DNA from: Methanobacteriota archaeon
Lineage (GTDB): Archaea; Halobacteriota; Halobacteria; Halobacteriales; Halalkalicoccaceae
Direction of reading: 5' to 3'
Assembly: GCA_022561895.1 (NCBI GenBank)
Contig: JADFQH010000096.1
Location: 1 to 9,580 of the forward strand
Length of the DNA: 9,580 nucleotides
Below the pieces are notes generated by a model, which saw only the letters and a list, made by a program, of their open reading frames with translations, searched no databases and was not told where the DNA came from. Within the stretch, counting starts at the first letter, position 1; every line of letters starts with the position of its first letter. The position numbers and the translations under genes are program-made. Positions 1 through 6,769 of the stretch are shown one piece after another.

Positions 1-920
1 AGCTGGGTGTAGCTCGGCCTACCCGCCTGGTTCTCCGCGATCCACTCGCGGGCGAACGTGCCGTCCTGGACCCCTTCGAGGACCTCCTCCATGTTCTCTC
101 TGGCGTGGTCGTCGACGACCACGTCGCCCTGCGTGAGCCCGCCGTATTCGGCGGTATCGCTCACCGAATCCCACATCCCGCCGAGTCCGTCCTCGTACAT
201 CAGATCGACGATGAGCTTCATCTCGTTGAGACACTCGAAGTAGGCCATCTGCGGGCTATAACCCGCATCGACGAGCGTCTCGTAGCCTTGCTTGATCAGG
301 CTCGCGATCCCGCCACAGAGCACCGCCTGCTCGCCGAAGAGGTCCGTCTCGGTCTCCTCGCGGAAACTCGTCTCGACGACGCCCGCGCGCGTACAGCCGA
401 TCGCCTGTGCGTACGCGAGCGCTTCGTCCTTCGCTTCACCAGTTGTATCCTGATAGACCGCGAGCAACGCGGGCGTGCCCTCGTCGTTCTCGTAGTTTCT
501 CCTCAAAATGTGCCCTGGCGTTTTGGGCGCGATCATCGTCACGTCCACGTCCTCTGGAGGATTGATCTGGTTGTAGTGAATGTTGAAGCCGTGGGCGAAC
601 TGTAAGGTGTTGCCGGGCTCCAGTTCCTCGCGGATCTCCTCGTACACCGTCGGCTGGATCGTATCGGGAACCAGCACACTCACGATGTCGGCCTGCGCGG
701 CGGCCTCTTTCGGCGTACCGACCGAGAGGCCGTCCTCCTGTACGGCATCGCGCGATGAGGACTCCTCCTTCAGGCCGACGACCACGTTCACCCCGCTGTC
801 GGCGAGGTTCTGTGCGTGGGCGTGGCCCTGACTACCATAGCCGAGGACGGCTACCGTCTTGTTCTCGATCTGCTCGCGCTGTGCGTCGTCGTCGTAGTAG
901 ATGGTTGCTTCGTCAGTCAT
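1..920 (-). CDS. ilvC: Ketol-acid reductoisomerase (partial, C-terminus beyond window edge)
   Basis: This enzyme isomerises and reduces acetolactate or acetohydroxybutyrate with NAD(P)H and Mg2+, the second common step of valine, leucine and isoleucine synthesis. The frame is open from the ATG at 920 to the window edge, giving 306 complete codons of an expected roughly 330-350. A Rossmann loop GYGSQG sits at residues 27-32. AHGFNIHY (109-116) carries the catalytic-region His110, and APKTPGH follows at 131-137. DLFGEQ provides the metal ligands Asp193 and Glu197, and FECLNEMK provides Glu229 and Glu233. These mark a short class I enzyme. The start lies inside the end of ilvN (ATGACTGA, 8-bp overlap) with no Shine-Dalgarno, so translational coupling is likely. 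The product assignment is secure. The missing C-terminal residues are only cut by the window, and nothing suggests a break. Confidence 0.97.
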   Translation of the reverse strand, partial: MTDEATIYYDDDAQREQIENKTVAVLGYGSQGHAHAQNLADSGVNVVVGLKEESSSRDAVQEDGLSVGTPKEAAAQADIVSVLVPDTIQPTVYEEIREELEPGNTLQFAHGFNIHYNQINPPEDVDVTMIAPKTPGHILRRNYENDEGTPALLAVYQDTTGEAKDEALAYAQAIGCTRAGVVETSFREETETDLFGEQAVLCGGIASLIKQGYETLVDAGYSPQMAYFECLNEMKLIVDLMYEDGLGGMWDSVSDTAEYGGLTQGDVVVDDHARENMEEVLEGVQDGTFAREWIAENQAGRPSYTQ

Positions 921-1599
921 CGTTTGCTGTCGTGGATTGCTTTCGCCAGTCTTCGTGCATTCGTTCGTACCGTTCCTCTTCGACATCCGTCGTCCAGACG
1001 TCCCCGCGGGCCATCGCGGTCTGGCCGGTGCGAGCCAGCTCCCGAATTCCGAACTGCTGGAAGGCGTCGATCGCGTCGTCGATCTTGCCCTCATCACCGG
1101 TGATCTCGATCGAGATCGTCCGCGGACCGGCATCCAGTACTGTTCCGTCGTACATCTGTGCGACCGCCTGCACCTTATCGGGCTCGTTACCTGGAACTTT
1201 GAGAACCACCAGCTCCCGACGGATCGCGTCGCTGCTCAGCTCCTGGACCGAGATCACGGGCAGCAGCTTTTCGAGCTGTTTTTCGACCTGCCGAATCCCC
1301 GGCTCGGACTCCTCGATCACCAGTGTGATTCGAGAGGTCTCGGGGTTCGTGGTCGTTCCCACAGTCAAACTCTCGATGTTGAACTGCCGTCGAGAGACGA
1401 GCCCCGATGCCTTTGCGAGCACGCCGGGTTCGTTCTCGACCAGCGCCGAGATAACTGTCCGACGGGGTGCCGGCTCGGCCTCGACCTCGGGATCGATTCG
1501 AATCCCTTGGCTGTTTCGTCGCCCGGATGGATGGGGCCGCTCTTCAGGGGCGGGCCCTTGGAGTCCGTTGACTTGCTGTGGGTCGCTTTCTCCACTCAT
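913..1599 (-). CDS. ilvN: Acetolactate synthase regulatory (small) subunit
   Basis: This is the regulatory subunit that binds IlvB and, in the family, confers feedback inhibition by branched-chain amino acids. It has 228 residues, longer than the roughly 160-170 of bacterial IlvN. A hydrophilic N-terminal extension of about 45 residues precedes an ACT domain that starts at about residue 47 (RTVISALVENEPGVLAKASG) and includes the typical FNIESLTVG strand. An ACT-like C-terminal domain follows (residues about 125-205, with SVQELSSDAIRRELVVLKV). The start ATG overlaps the ilvB stop (ATGA, 4 bp) and is preceded by a clear GGAGG Shine-Dalgarno at about 1605-1610. It is therefore re-initiated within the ilvBNC transcript rather than from its own promoter. 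The last codons overlap ilvC. Confidence 0.95.
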   Translation of the reverse strand: MSGESDPQQVNGLQGPAPEERPHPSGRRNSQGIRIDPEVEAEPAPRRTVISALVENEPGVLAKASGLVSRRQFNIESLTVGTTTNPETSRITLVIEESEPGIRQVEKQLEKLLPVISVQELSSDAIRRELVVLKVPGNEPDKVQAVAQMYDGTVLDAGPRTISIEITGDEGKIDDAIDAFQQFGIRELARTGQTAMARGDVWTTDVEEERYERMHEDWRKQSTTANDD

Positions 1600-3419
1600 A
1601 GCTGATCCTCCGAGAGGGCGAACTGTCCATTATCGCCGCCGCTCGGAACCATCGGGTAGACGTTCGCGCCGGGGTCGATATGGAAGTCGATCACCGACGG
1701 GCCGTCGTAGGCGACGGCCGCCTCGATGGTGTCCGCGACCTCGTCGTACTCGTGGACGGCAAAGCCCTGTGCGCCGAAGGCTTCCGCGAGCTTATCGAAC
1801 GCGGGAACCCACGGGTACTGCGAGGCCGAATGACGACCCTCGAAGAAGGCGTCCTGCCACTGGCGGACCATCCCGACTGCGGCGTTGTTGAGCACCGCAA
1901 CGGTGATATCGAGGTTTTCCCGGACAGCTACAGAGAGCTCCTGACACGTCATCAGAAACGAGCCGTCACCCTCGAAACAGACGACCTGCTTCTCCGGCTC
2001 CGCAACCTTCGCGCCGATCGCGGCGGGAAGTCCGTACCCCATCGTTCCCAAACCATGAGAAGAAACCCACGTTCGAGGATGGCGGTAGGTCCAGTACTGA
2101 CAGGCCCACATCTGGTGTTGGCCGACACCCGTGGTGACGATCGCCTCGTCGGATGTGGCCTCGTCCATCGCCTCGACGACGAACTCCGGGCGCAGCGGGC
2201 GATCCTGGGGGGTCCTCGACGAAGTCGGGGAGTCGTCGGAGCTTGCCTCCGACGGAACGGCATAATCCATCGGGTACTCCGCTTTCCACGTCGTACACTG
2301 ATCGTTCCATTCCGGGATATCGGGCGCGCGCTCCATCTCGTCCTCAAGCTGCTCCAGGACGGTGCCGGCGTCGCCGATCAGCGCGACATCGGCAGCGATG
2401 TTCTTCGAGATCTCCGCGGGATCGATATCGACGTGCAGGAGCTTCGCGTCGGGTGCGAACGTCTCGACACCTCCCGTCAGTCTATCGTCGAACCGACAGC
2501 CGACCGCGAGCATCACGTCACAGTGCGTGACGGCCATGTTCGCATAGCCCGTCCCGTGCATCCCGGCCATCTCCATCGCGAGTTCGTGATCCTCCGGGAA
2601 CGCACCCAATGCGGGCATCGTCGTTACGACGGGAATGTCGTACTCGGTGGCGAACTCTCTCAATTCCTCGCTCGCCTCGCCCTTGATGACGCCACCACCG
2701 GCGAGGATCACGGGCTTTTCTGCGCGTTCGAGAGTTCGGGCGGCCTGCTCGACGGCCTCGGAATCCGCTTCGGTCGGCGGATCGTACGTACTCGGCGTGC
2801 GTGGTTTGCCCGGCTCTCTATCAGTTTGGCCGTTGGTCACGTCTTTGGGCAGGTCGACGACCGTGGGACCGGGCCTCCCTGTCCCTGAAACCGCAAAGGC
2901 CTCGCCGACGGTATCACCGACCGAATCGGAATCTGTCGCGAAGTAGTTCGTCTTCGTGATCGGTGCGGTAAGCCCCGTCGTATCGGTCTCCTGAAACGCG
3001 TCGTTGCCGACGAACGCCGTCGGAACTTGCCCTGTAAGGGCGATCATGGGATCGGAATCCATCGAAGCGTCGGCGATCCCGGTCACGAGGTTGGTCGCGC
3101 CCGGTCCGGAGGTCGCGAGACAGACGCCGGGAGTACCGGAAACGATCCCGTAGGCGTCGGCGGCGTGGGCCGCGCCCTGCTCGTGGGCCATCGTGATGTG
3201 GCGGATCGACGAGTCGTAGAGCGCGTCGTAGACGGGCATGATCGCCCCGCCCTGAACCCCGAAACAGGTCTCGACGCCCGCGACTTCGAGTGCGCGGATC
3301 ACCGAACTCGCGCCGGTCGATACCGGTGTTTCGATCTCGGTTTCAGTTTCGATTTCGACTGTGTCGTTCGCTGTGTCCTCCTCGCTCTCCTCAAACGTGG
3401 CGGGTGGTTGTTCGCTCAT
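1596..3419 (-). CDS. ilvB: Acetolactate synthase catalytic (large) subunit
   Basis: This thiamine-diphosphate enzyme condenses two pyruvates, or pyruvate plus 2-ketobutyrate, as the first committed step of branched-chain amino acid synthesis. It has 607 residues. An acidic Thr/Glu-rich N-terminal extension (about 9-32) precedes the core. The catalytic Glu80 lies in TMAHEQGAAHAADAYG. The FAD/central domain runs from about 220 to 360 (AGMHG 285-289, RFDDR 309-313). The ThDP/Mg motif is at 484-488 (GDGSF), and NN (511-512) lies about 24 residues further on. Length and motifs match biosynthetic AHAS rather than an oxidase or decarboxylase, and the adjacent ilvN supports this. The ATG at 3419 has only a weak GAG-type ribosome site. 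A 136-nt untranslated stretch separates it from the upstream leader ORF, so control of this gene probably acts in that leader. Confidence 0.96.
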   Translation of the reverse strand: MSEQPPATFEESEEDTANDTVEIETETEIETPVSTGASSVIRALEVAGVETCFGVQGGAIMPVYDALYDSSIRHITMAHEQGAAHAADAYGIVSGTPGVCLATSGPGATNLVTGIADASMDSDPMIALTGQVPTAFVGNDAFQETDTTGLTAPITKTNYFATDSDSVGDTVGEAFAVSGTGRPGPTVVDLPKDVTNGQTDREPGKPRTPSTYDPPTEADSEAVEQAARTLERAEKPVILAGGGVIKGEASEELREFATEYDIPVVTTMPALGAFPEDHELAMEMAGMHGTGYANMAVTHCDVMLAVGCRFDDRLTGGVETFAPDAKLLHVDIDPAEISKNIAADVALIGDAGTVLEQLEDEMERAPDIPEWNDQCTTWKAEYPMDYAVPSEASSDDSPTSSRTPQDRPLRPEFVVEAMDEATSDEAIVTTGVGQHQMWACQYWTYRHPRTWVSSHGLGTMGYGLPAAIGAKVAEPEKQVVCFEGDGSFLMTCQELSVAVRENLDITVAVLNNAAVGMVRQWQDAFFEGRHSASQYPWVPAFDKLAEAFGAQGFAVHEYDEVADTIEAAVAYDGPSVIDFHIDPGANVYPMVPSGGDNGQFALSEDQL

Positions 3420-3547
3420 CTCTCTAACTCTTCGGCGGTGGTTTGCAGGCGATGCGGCGGTCGATAGCGGCGGGTAGTGGATATCATGGGTAGCGCGAGT
3501 GCTGACTCTCGGGAACGTTGTACAATCGGGTCGAAGGAAGTGGATAG

Positions 3548-3568
3548 TGTAGGGGCTAGACCCCTACA
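3548..3568. repeat. Perfect inverted repeat TGTAGGGG-n5-CCCCTACA in ilvB leader
   Basis: The 8-bp arms match perfectly around a 5-nt centre (TCTAG on the minus strand). The repeat overlaps the last codons and stop of the leader ORF. As RNA it is a stable hairpin. As DNA it is a candidate operator immediately downstream of a TATA-like CATTATTG. One arm is repeated at the leuA promoter. Confidence 0.6.
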
Positions 3569-3639
3569 ATAATGATCTCGCGCGCCACGACCGCGCCGCT
3601 GTCGGAGGACGCTCCTTCGAAGGCGGTGGTCGTCTGCAT
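3556..3639 (-). CDS. Putative 27-aa leader peptide of the ilvBNC operon, ends AREIIIVGV
   Basis: A short ORF begins MQTTTAFEGA and ends AREIIIVGV followed by TAG, so five of its last six residues are Ile or Val. The Ile and Val codons include ATT ATT GTA, which look unusual next to the GC-ending codons of the neighbouring genes. The ATG lies about 29 bp after the centre of a TATA-like TTATTAT, the spacing of a leaderless haloarchaeal transcript. The stop codon falls in the loop of a perfect 8-bp inverted repeat. Placed before ilvB, this arrangement resembles an attenuation leader peptide that senses charged tRNA-Ile or tRNA-Val. Such leaders are well known in bacterial ilv operons; the archaeal role here is inference. 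Alternatively the ORF is fortuitous and the repeat is a protein-binding operator. I know of no named family for it. Confidence 0.5.
   Translation of the reverse strand: MQTTTAFEGASSDSGAVVAREIIIVGV
3569..3577 (-). promoter_or_regulatory. Alternative ilvB TATA-like element (P2) beside the inverted repeat
   Basis: On the minus strand TCATTATT runs directly into TGTAGGGG, the same layout as the leuA promoter (TTTA then TGTAGGGG). If used, it would start transcription near 3545 with an untranslated leader of about 125 nt, and the inverted repeat would cover the region between the box and the start site. The same bases also encode Ile-Ile of the leader ORF, so the two readings compete. Confidence 0.3.
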
Positions 3640-3664
3640 CTACCTGCGCAGTCCGCATGCGGGC

Positions 3665-3671
3665 ATAATAA
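3665..3671 (-). promoter_or_regulatory. Putative ilv operon TATA box (P1)
   Basis: On the minus strand TTATTAT lies in the context AAGGG-TTATTAT-GCCC, centred about 29 bp before the ATG of the 27-codon leader ORF. This fits a leaderless start at about 3640. The context resembles the leuA box (AGGG-TTTATG). The element is assigned by spacing and composition only. Confidence 0.45.
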
Positions 3672-3733
3672 CCCTTGCGGGTGGCACAATCGTTGCCGTG
3701 GCGTCGCTGGCGGGCGGGCGGGCTCCTCGACAT

Positions 3734-4967
3734 CTACGCCCGGACCTCCTCGTAGCGCGCCACGTCGATCTCGCGGGCAAAGCGCTCGACATCGCTCCGC
3801 GTAACCCGGTTCTTTTCCGCGCCGTAGTCTTTCACCCGACGGGTGATCTCGCGCACTTCGCTTTCGGTCGGGTCGAAACCCGATTCGGTCAGGAACTCCC
3901 TGACCGAGTGGGTTCCTGTATGTTTTCCGAGGACGAGTTCGCGCTTTGCGCCGACCATCTCTGGCGTCATGATCCCCGGCTCGAACGTATCGGAGTTCTC
4001 GATCACGCCCGCGGCGTGAATGCCGCTTTCGTGGCTGAAGGCGTTCTGACCCACGATCGGTTTGTTCGCTGGGACCGGAACCTCGCTTTTCTCCTCGATC
4101 ATCCGCGAGAGTTCGGTGATCCGGGTCGTATCGATCCCGGTATCGACTCCATAAATGGATTCGGCGGCCATCACGACCTCCTCGTAGGCGGCGTTTCCGG
4201 CGCGCTCGCCGATCCCGTTCACGCTCACCTGAGCCTGTTCGGCCCCGGCCTCGAAGCCCGCGATGGCGTTCGCACTCGCCATCCCGAAGTCGTCGTGGGC
4301 GTGGACATCGATCCGCGCGTCAGTGTGTTCTCTTACTAGCTTCACCAACGCGCCCATCCGACTCGGCGTCGCGACCCCACACGTGTCGGGGATGTTGATC
4401 CAATCGACGCCGACCTCGTCGACCGCTTCGACGATCTCGGCTAAGTACTCGCTGTCGGTGCGCGTGGCGTCCATCGGCGAGAACATCACCTCGACACCCG
4501 CGTCGTTTACTTGCTGGACCGATTCGACCGCCCGCCGTTTCACGTCCTCGCGAGTGGCGTGCATCGAATCTTCGATCTGTACATCACTGGTCGAGACAAA
4601 GACGTGGATCATCCCCACGCCCGAATCGATCGCGCTTTCGACATCACCCTCGACGACGCGGGCCAGCCCACAGACCGTTGAAGTCGTAGAACTGGCGATA
4701 TCCCGAACCGCCTCGAACTCCGCATCCGAGTTGACCGGGAACCCAGCCTCGATGACATGGGTGTTCATTTCGTCGAGCACCGCCGCTATCTCGCGCTTGT
4801 CGTCGTAGCTGAACGATGTTCGTGGCGTCTGCTCACCATCGCGGAGCGTGGTGTCGAAAATCTGTATCGAACTGATCTCGCTGTCGTTGGTATCAGCGGC
4901 TAACGTGCCCTGGAAGAACTCGACCCCCCCGACTGGTGTCGGAGGCGTCCATGTTGTTGTTGGACAT
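3734..4967 (-). CDS. leuA: 2-Isopropylmalate / (R)-citramalate synthase family protein, N-terminal frameshift in a G7 run
   Basis: A DRE-TIM metallolyase family enzyme that condenses acetyl-CoA with a 2-keto acid: 2-ketoisovalerate for leucine, or pyruvate for citramalate. It has FDTTLRDGEQ (residues 37-46 of the corrected frame), the metal-binding HAH (222-224), NGIGERAGN (250-258), and SHESGIHAAG followed by GKHTGTHS. At about 410 residues it ends without the C-terminal allosteric domain of full-length LeuA. The sequence context (upstream of ilvBNC) favours leucine synthesis, but substrate cannot be told from these motifs. The natural start is probably ATG 4967, beginning MSNNNMDASDTSRG and placed 31 bp after a TATA box. 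That start is one base out of frame with VEFFQGTLA because 4924-4930 holds seven G (minus strand) where six would restore it. The upstream in-frame ATG at 5044 gives a basic, proline-rich extension that looks like an artefact. Confidence 0.88.
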
Positions 4968-4989
4968 GGTACTCTGATCCAGCGCCTCT

Positions 4990-5001
4990 CCCCTACATAA
5001 A
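4990..5001 (-). promoter_or_regulatory. leuA TATA box overlapped by a TGTAGGGG half-site
   Basis: The minus strand reads AGGG-TTTATGTAGGGG. The TTTATGT box (4995-5001) is centred about 31 bp before the ATG at 4967, so the transcript would be leaderless or nearly so. The overlapping TGTAGGGG (4990-4997) is identical to one arm of the inverted repeat in the ilvB leader, pointing to a shared regulator. The second arm is not present here. Confidence 0.5.
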
Positions 5002-5296
5002 CCCTCCGCTGTGACACCCAACCACGGTTTACCGTATCGTTCATCCACCCATTAGGTTGTGGAAAACCGCACGACTGCGTCGGAATATAATGACCTTAAT
5101 CTCATTAGTCGCCTGAGTACGGTATATGGGTCGGCGTCGATCTCGGGGCGGCGATCATGGAAATTTTCGCCGCGAATATGGCGAAACGTTCTGTTGAGGC
5201 GCTCACGCGCGCTCGGATCTGGACATGTGTTCGTGAGTGCTACCGAGACCGTGGTCGAAGCGTTCGTCGCCAAAGCACGATGAGCGCCGACAGTGT
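5002..5296. other. Intergenic region without a credible gene
   Basis: Short open frames exist on both strands here (for example 5052-5321 minus and 5059-5283 plus), but they are Arg/Ser-rich, lack halophile-like acidity and show no recognisable motif. AT-rich patches (ATATAATG near 5086, GGTATATG near 5119) could be promoter elements for either strand. A perfect dyad TTTCGCC-n8-GGCGAAA occupies 5165-5186. No tRNA or other structured RNA was recognised. Confidence 0.5.
5165..5186. repeat. Inverted repeat TTTCGCC-n8-GGCGAAA
   Basis: Two perfect 7-bp arms are separated by 8 bp (GCGAATAT), a geometry compatible with a dimeric DNA-binding protein. It lies between leuA and the 5330 gene, about 140 bp from the 5330 promoter and 165 bp from that of leuA. 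Function is unknown. Confidence 0.35.
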
Positions 5297-5297
5297 A

Positions 5298-5308
5298 AGG
5301 TTTTTTGG
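5298..5308 (+). promoter_or_regulatory. Putative TATA-like box for the gene at 5330
   Basis: AAGGTTTTTTG is centred about 26 bp before the ATG at 5330, which suggests a leaderless transcript. No Shine-Dalgarno precedes the start. GGGGACCACCCC (5313-5324) lies between the box and the start codon. Confidence 0.45.
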
Positions 5309-5329
5309 GTGCGGGGACCACCCCAGCGT

Positions 5330-5620
5330 ATGGCCGACTTCAACCTCGATCTCCGATCGGTCGAGGAGCACATCGACGGAGACGAGCAGGAAGGAACGCA
5401 GATCACGCTCGGGATACTCGACGGAACGACGCCCGGTGAGGAGTGGATCGCCGCCACGGAGCGCGGCGAGGTGCTCGTCCTCGCGGTCGACGGCGATCTG
5501 AACGAACTCGCAAGCAGCTTCGCCCGCGAGATCAGCGAATCCGGCGGTGAACTCGTTCATTTTCGGGAGTTTCTCATCGTTACCCCCGAAGGGGTGAGTG
5601 TCGATACCGATCGGCTCTAA
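5330..5620 (+). CDS. Small acidic haloarchaeal protein of unknown function
   Basis: This 96-residue soluble protein begins MADFNLDLRSVEEHID and ends GVSVDTDRL. It is rich in Asp/Glu, as expected of a cytoplasmic halophile protein. It alternates likely strands (TLGILDGTTP, EVLVLAVDG, FLIVTPEG) with a central helix (LNELASSFAREI), suggesting one compact alpha/beta domain. No catalytic motif, signal peptide or membrane segment is visible. I chose ATG 5330 because a TATA-like box sits at -26 and because upstream in-frame codons (from 5237) are basic and unlike the rest. The pattern resembles uncharacterised haloarchaea-specific DUF proteins, possibly DUF5779, but that name is from memory and unverified. 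The next gene begins 62 bp downstream with its own TATA-like box, so it need not be an operon. Confidence 0.8.
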   Translation: MADFNLDLRSVEEHIDGDEQEGTQITLGILDGTTPGEEWIAATERGEVLVLAVDGDLNELASSFAREISESGGELVHFREFLIVTPEGVSVDTDRL

Positions 5621-5649
5621 GCGCCCCATCGATCGACTGTAAGACGGGG

Positions 5650-5658
5650 ATACTTTTA
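5650..5658 (+). promoter_or_regulatory. TATA-like box for the aminotransferase pseudogene
   Basis: ATACTTTTA is centred about 29 bp before the GTG at 5683, which supports that GTG as the original leaderless start. The promoter appears intact although the gene behind it is broken. Confidence 0.45.
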
Positions 5659-5682
5659 GCCGTCCGTCTTCTCCAAAGCGGT

Positions 5683-6769
5683 GTGAACCGACCAGACGTT
5701 TCGGAACTCTCCCCGCCCGATCGCACCCTGATGGGTCCCGGCCCGAGCGACGTTCATCCCCGCGTCCTTCGTGCGATGAGCACGCCCCTCGTCGGTCATC
5801 TCGATCCCGCCTTCGTCGAGATCATGGACGAGACACAGGACCTCCTCTAACCTCGTTTCGCCCGGTGACACCGTTCTCGTCCCCGACAACGGCTATTTTG
5901 GTGGCAGGATGGCGAGCATGGCAGAGCGCGCCGGTGGTGAGGTCGTCGGCGTGAGCGCACCGTGGGGACAGCCGCTCGATCCGACGAACGTAGAGACGGC
6001 GTTTGCCGAGCACTCACCCGACGTGTTCGCGTTCGTCCACGCCGAGACGAGTACCGGAGTGCTTCAGCCCGAGGTGCCGAAACTCACCGAAATCGCCCAC
6101 GCGAACGACGCGCTCGTGATCGCCGATACCGTTACCTCGCTCGGCGGGGTCGAGCTTCGCGTCGATGCGTGGGATATCGACGTGGCCTACGCCGGTCCAC
6201 AGAAATGTCTCTCCTGTCCACCCGGTGCGAGCCCGCTCACCTTGAACGACCGGGCGATGGAGAAGGTGCTTTCGCGGGAGCAAGCACCGCGGTCGTGGTA
6301 TCTCGATCTCGCTCTATTAGAGGGGTACTGGGGCGAGGATCGCGCATATCACCACACCGCTCCGGTGACGAACGTCTATGCGCTCCGGGAAGCGCTCAGG
6401 CTCGTTGCCGAGGAGGGGATCGAAGAGCGTTGGGAGCGCCACCGCGAGGTCGCGGGCACGCTGAAAGCCGGCGTCGAGGGGCTTGGATTGGAGATGAACG
6501 CGGCCGAGGAGTGGTGGCTGCCGAGTCTGAACGCTGTTCGCGTCCCCGAGATCGTGGACGACGGGGCCGTTATCGATCACCTGCTTTCCGAGTACGATAT
6601 CGAGATCGCCTCGGGGCTCGGCGACTTGGAGGGAGAGATCTGGCGGATCGGCTGTATGGGCCACTCCGCGCGGGAGAAAAACGTCAGCTATCTGCTGTCG
6701 GCGCTCGGTGACGCTCTTGAATCGGAGGGCTTCGAATCCGAGGCGAGCGCTCCGGTCGTGAGCGACTAA
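5683..6769 (+). pseudogene. Alanine-glyoxylate / serine-pyruvate aminotransferase family, inactivated by internal deletion and frameshift
   Basis: A class V PLP-dependent aminotransferase. The first part (5683-5850) reads VNRPDVSELS, then LMGPGPSDVHPRVLRAMSTP and EIMDETQDLL, and hits TAA at 5848. The second part, one frame over, resumes with NLVSPGDTVLVPDNGYFGGR and runs to TAA 6767-6769. It holds ADTVTSLGG (the PLP-pyridine Asp), the Schiff-base Lys in GPQKCLSCPPG (about 6203) and SWYLDLALLEGYWG. The family normally has about 25-30 further residues between DLL and NLV, including the glycine-rich SGTGS-type phosphate-binding loop. These are missing, so the defect is a deletion at about 5846-5849 plus frame change. 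A protein started at ATG 5909 (286 aa) would lack the small-domain N-terminus and the cofactor phosphate site and is unlikely to be active. An assembly error is possible but would have to lose about 80 bp. Confidence 0.85.

Noticed and set aside
755..1891. Plus-strand open frame (378 codons) across ilvC, ilvN and ilvB
   Set aside because: It spans three well-identified genes on the other strand and its Arg/Ser-rich product lacks any recognisable domain.
1680..2888. Long plus-strand open frame (402 codons) antisense to ilvB
   Set aside because: It mirrors the ilvB coding frame, is rich in Arg/His/Val from reversed codons, and has no family motif. This is a common by-product of GC-rich haloarchaeal genes.
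3416..3733. 105-codon minus-strand open frame filling the leuA-ilvB gap
   Set aside because: The product is very basic and compositionally unlike halophile proteins. It is in a different frame from the 27-codon leader and covers both promoter candidates.
4968..5044. N-terminal extension of leuA from ATG 5044
   Set aside because: It runs through the leuA TATA box, is basic and proline-rich, and is better explained as the out-of-frame reading of the true N-terminus caused by the G7 run.
5052..5321. Minus-strand 89-codon and plus-strand 74-codon open frames between leuA and the 5330 gene
   Set aside because: No motif, non-acidic composition, mutually overlapping, and no convincing promoter-start spacing.
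5584..5594. CCCCGAAGGGG hairpin as a terminator
   Set aside because: It lies inside the coding sequence (TPEGVS) before the stop, with no T-tract following.
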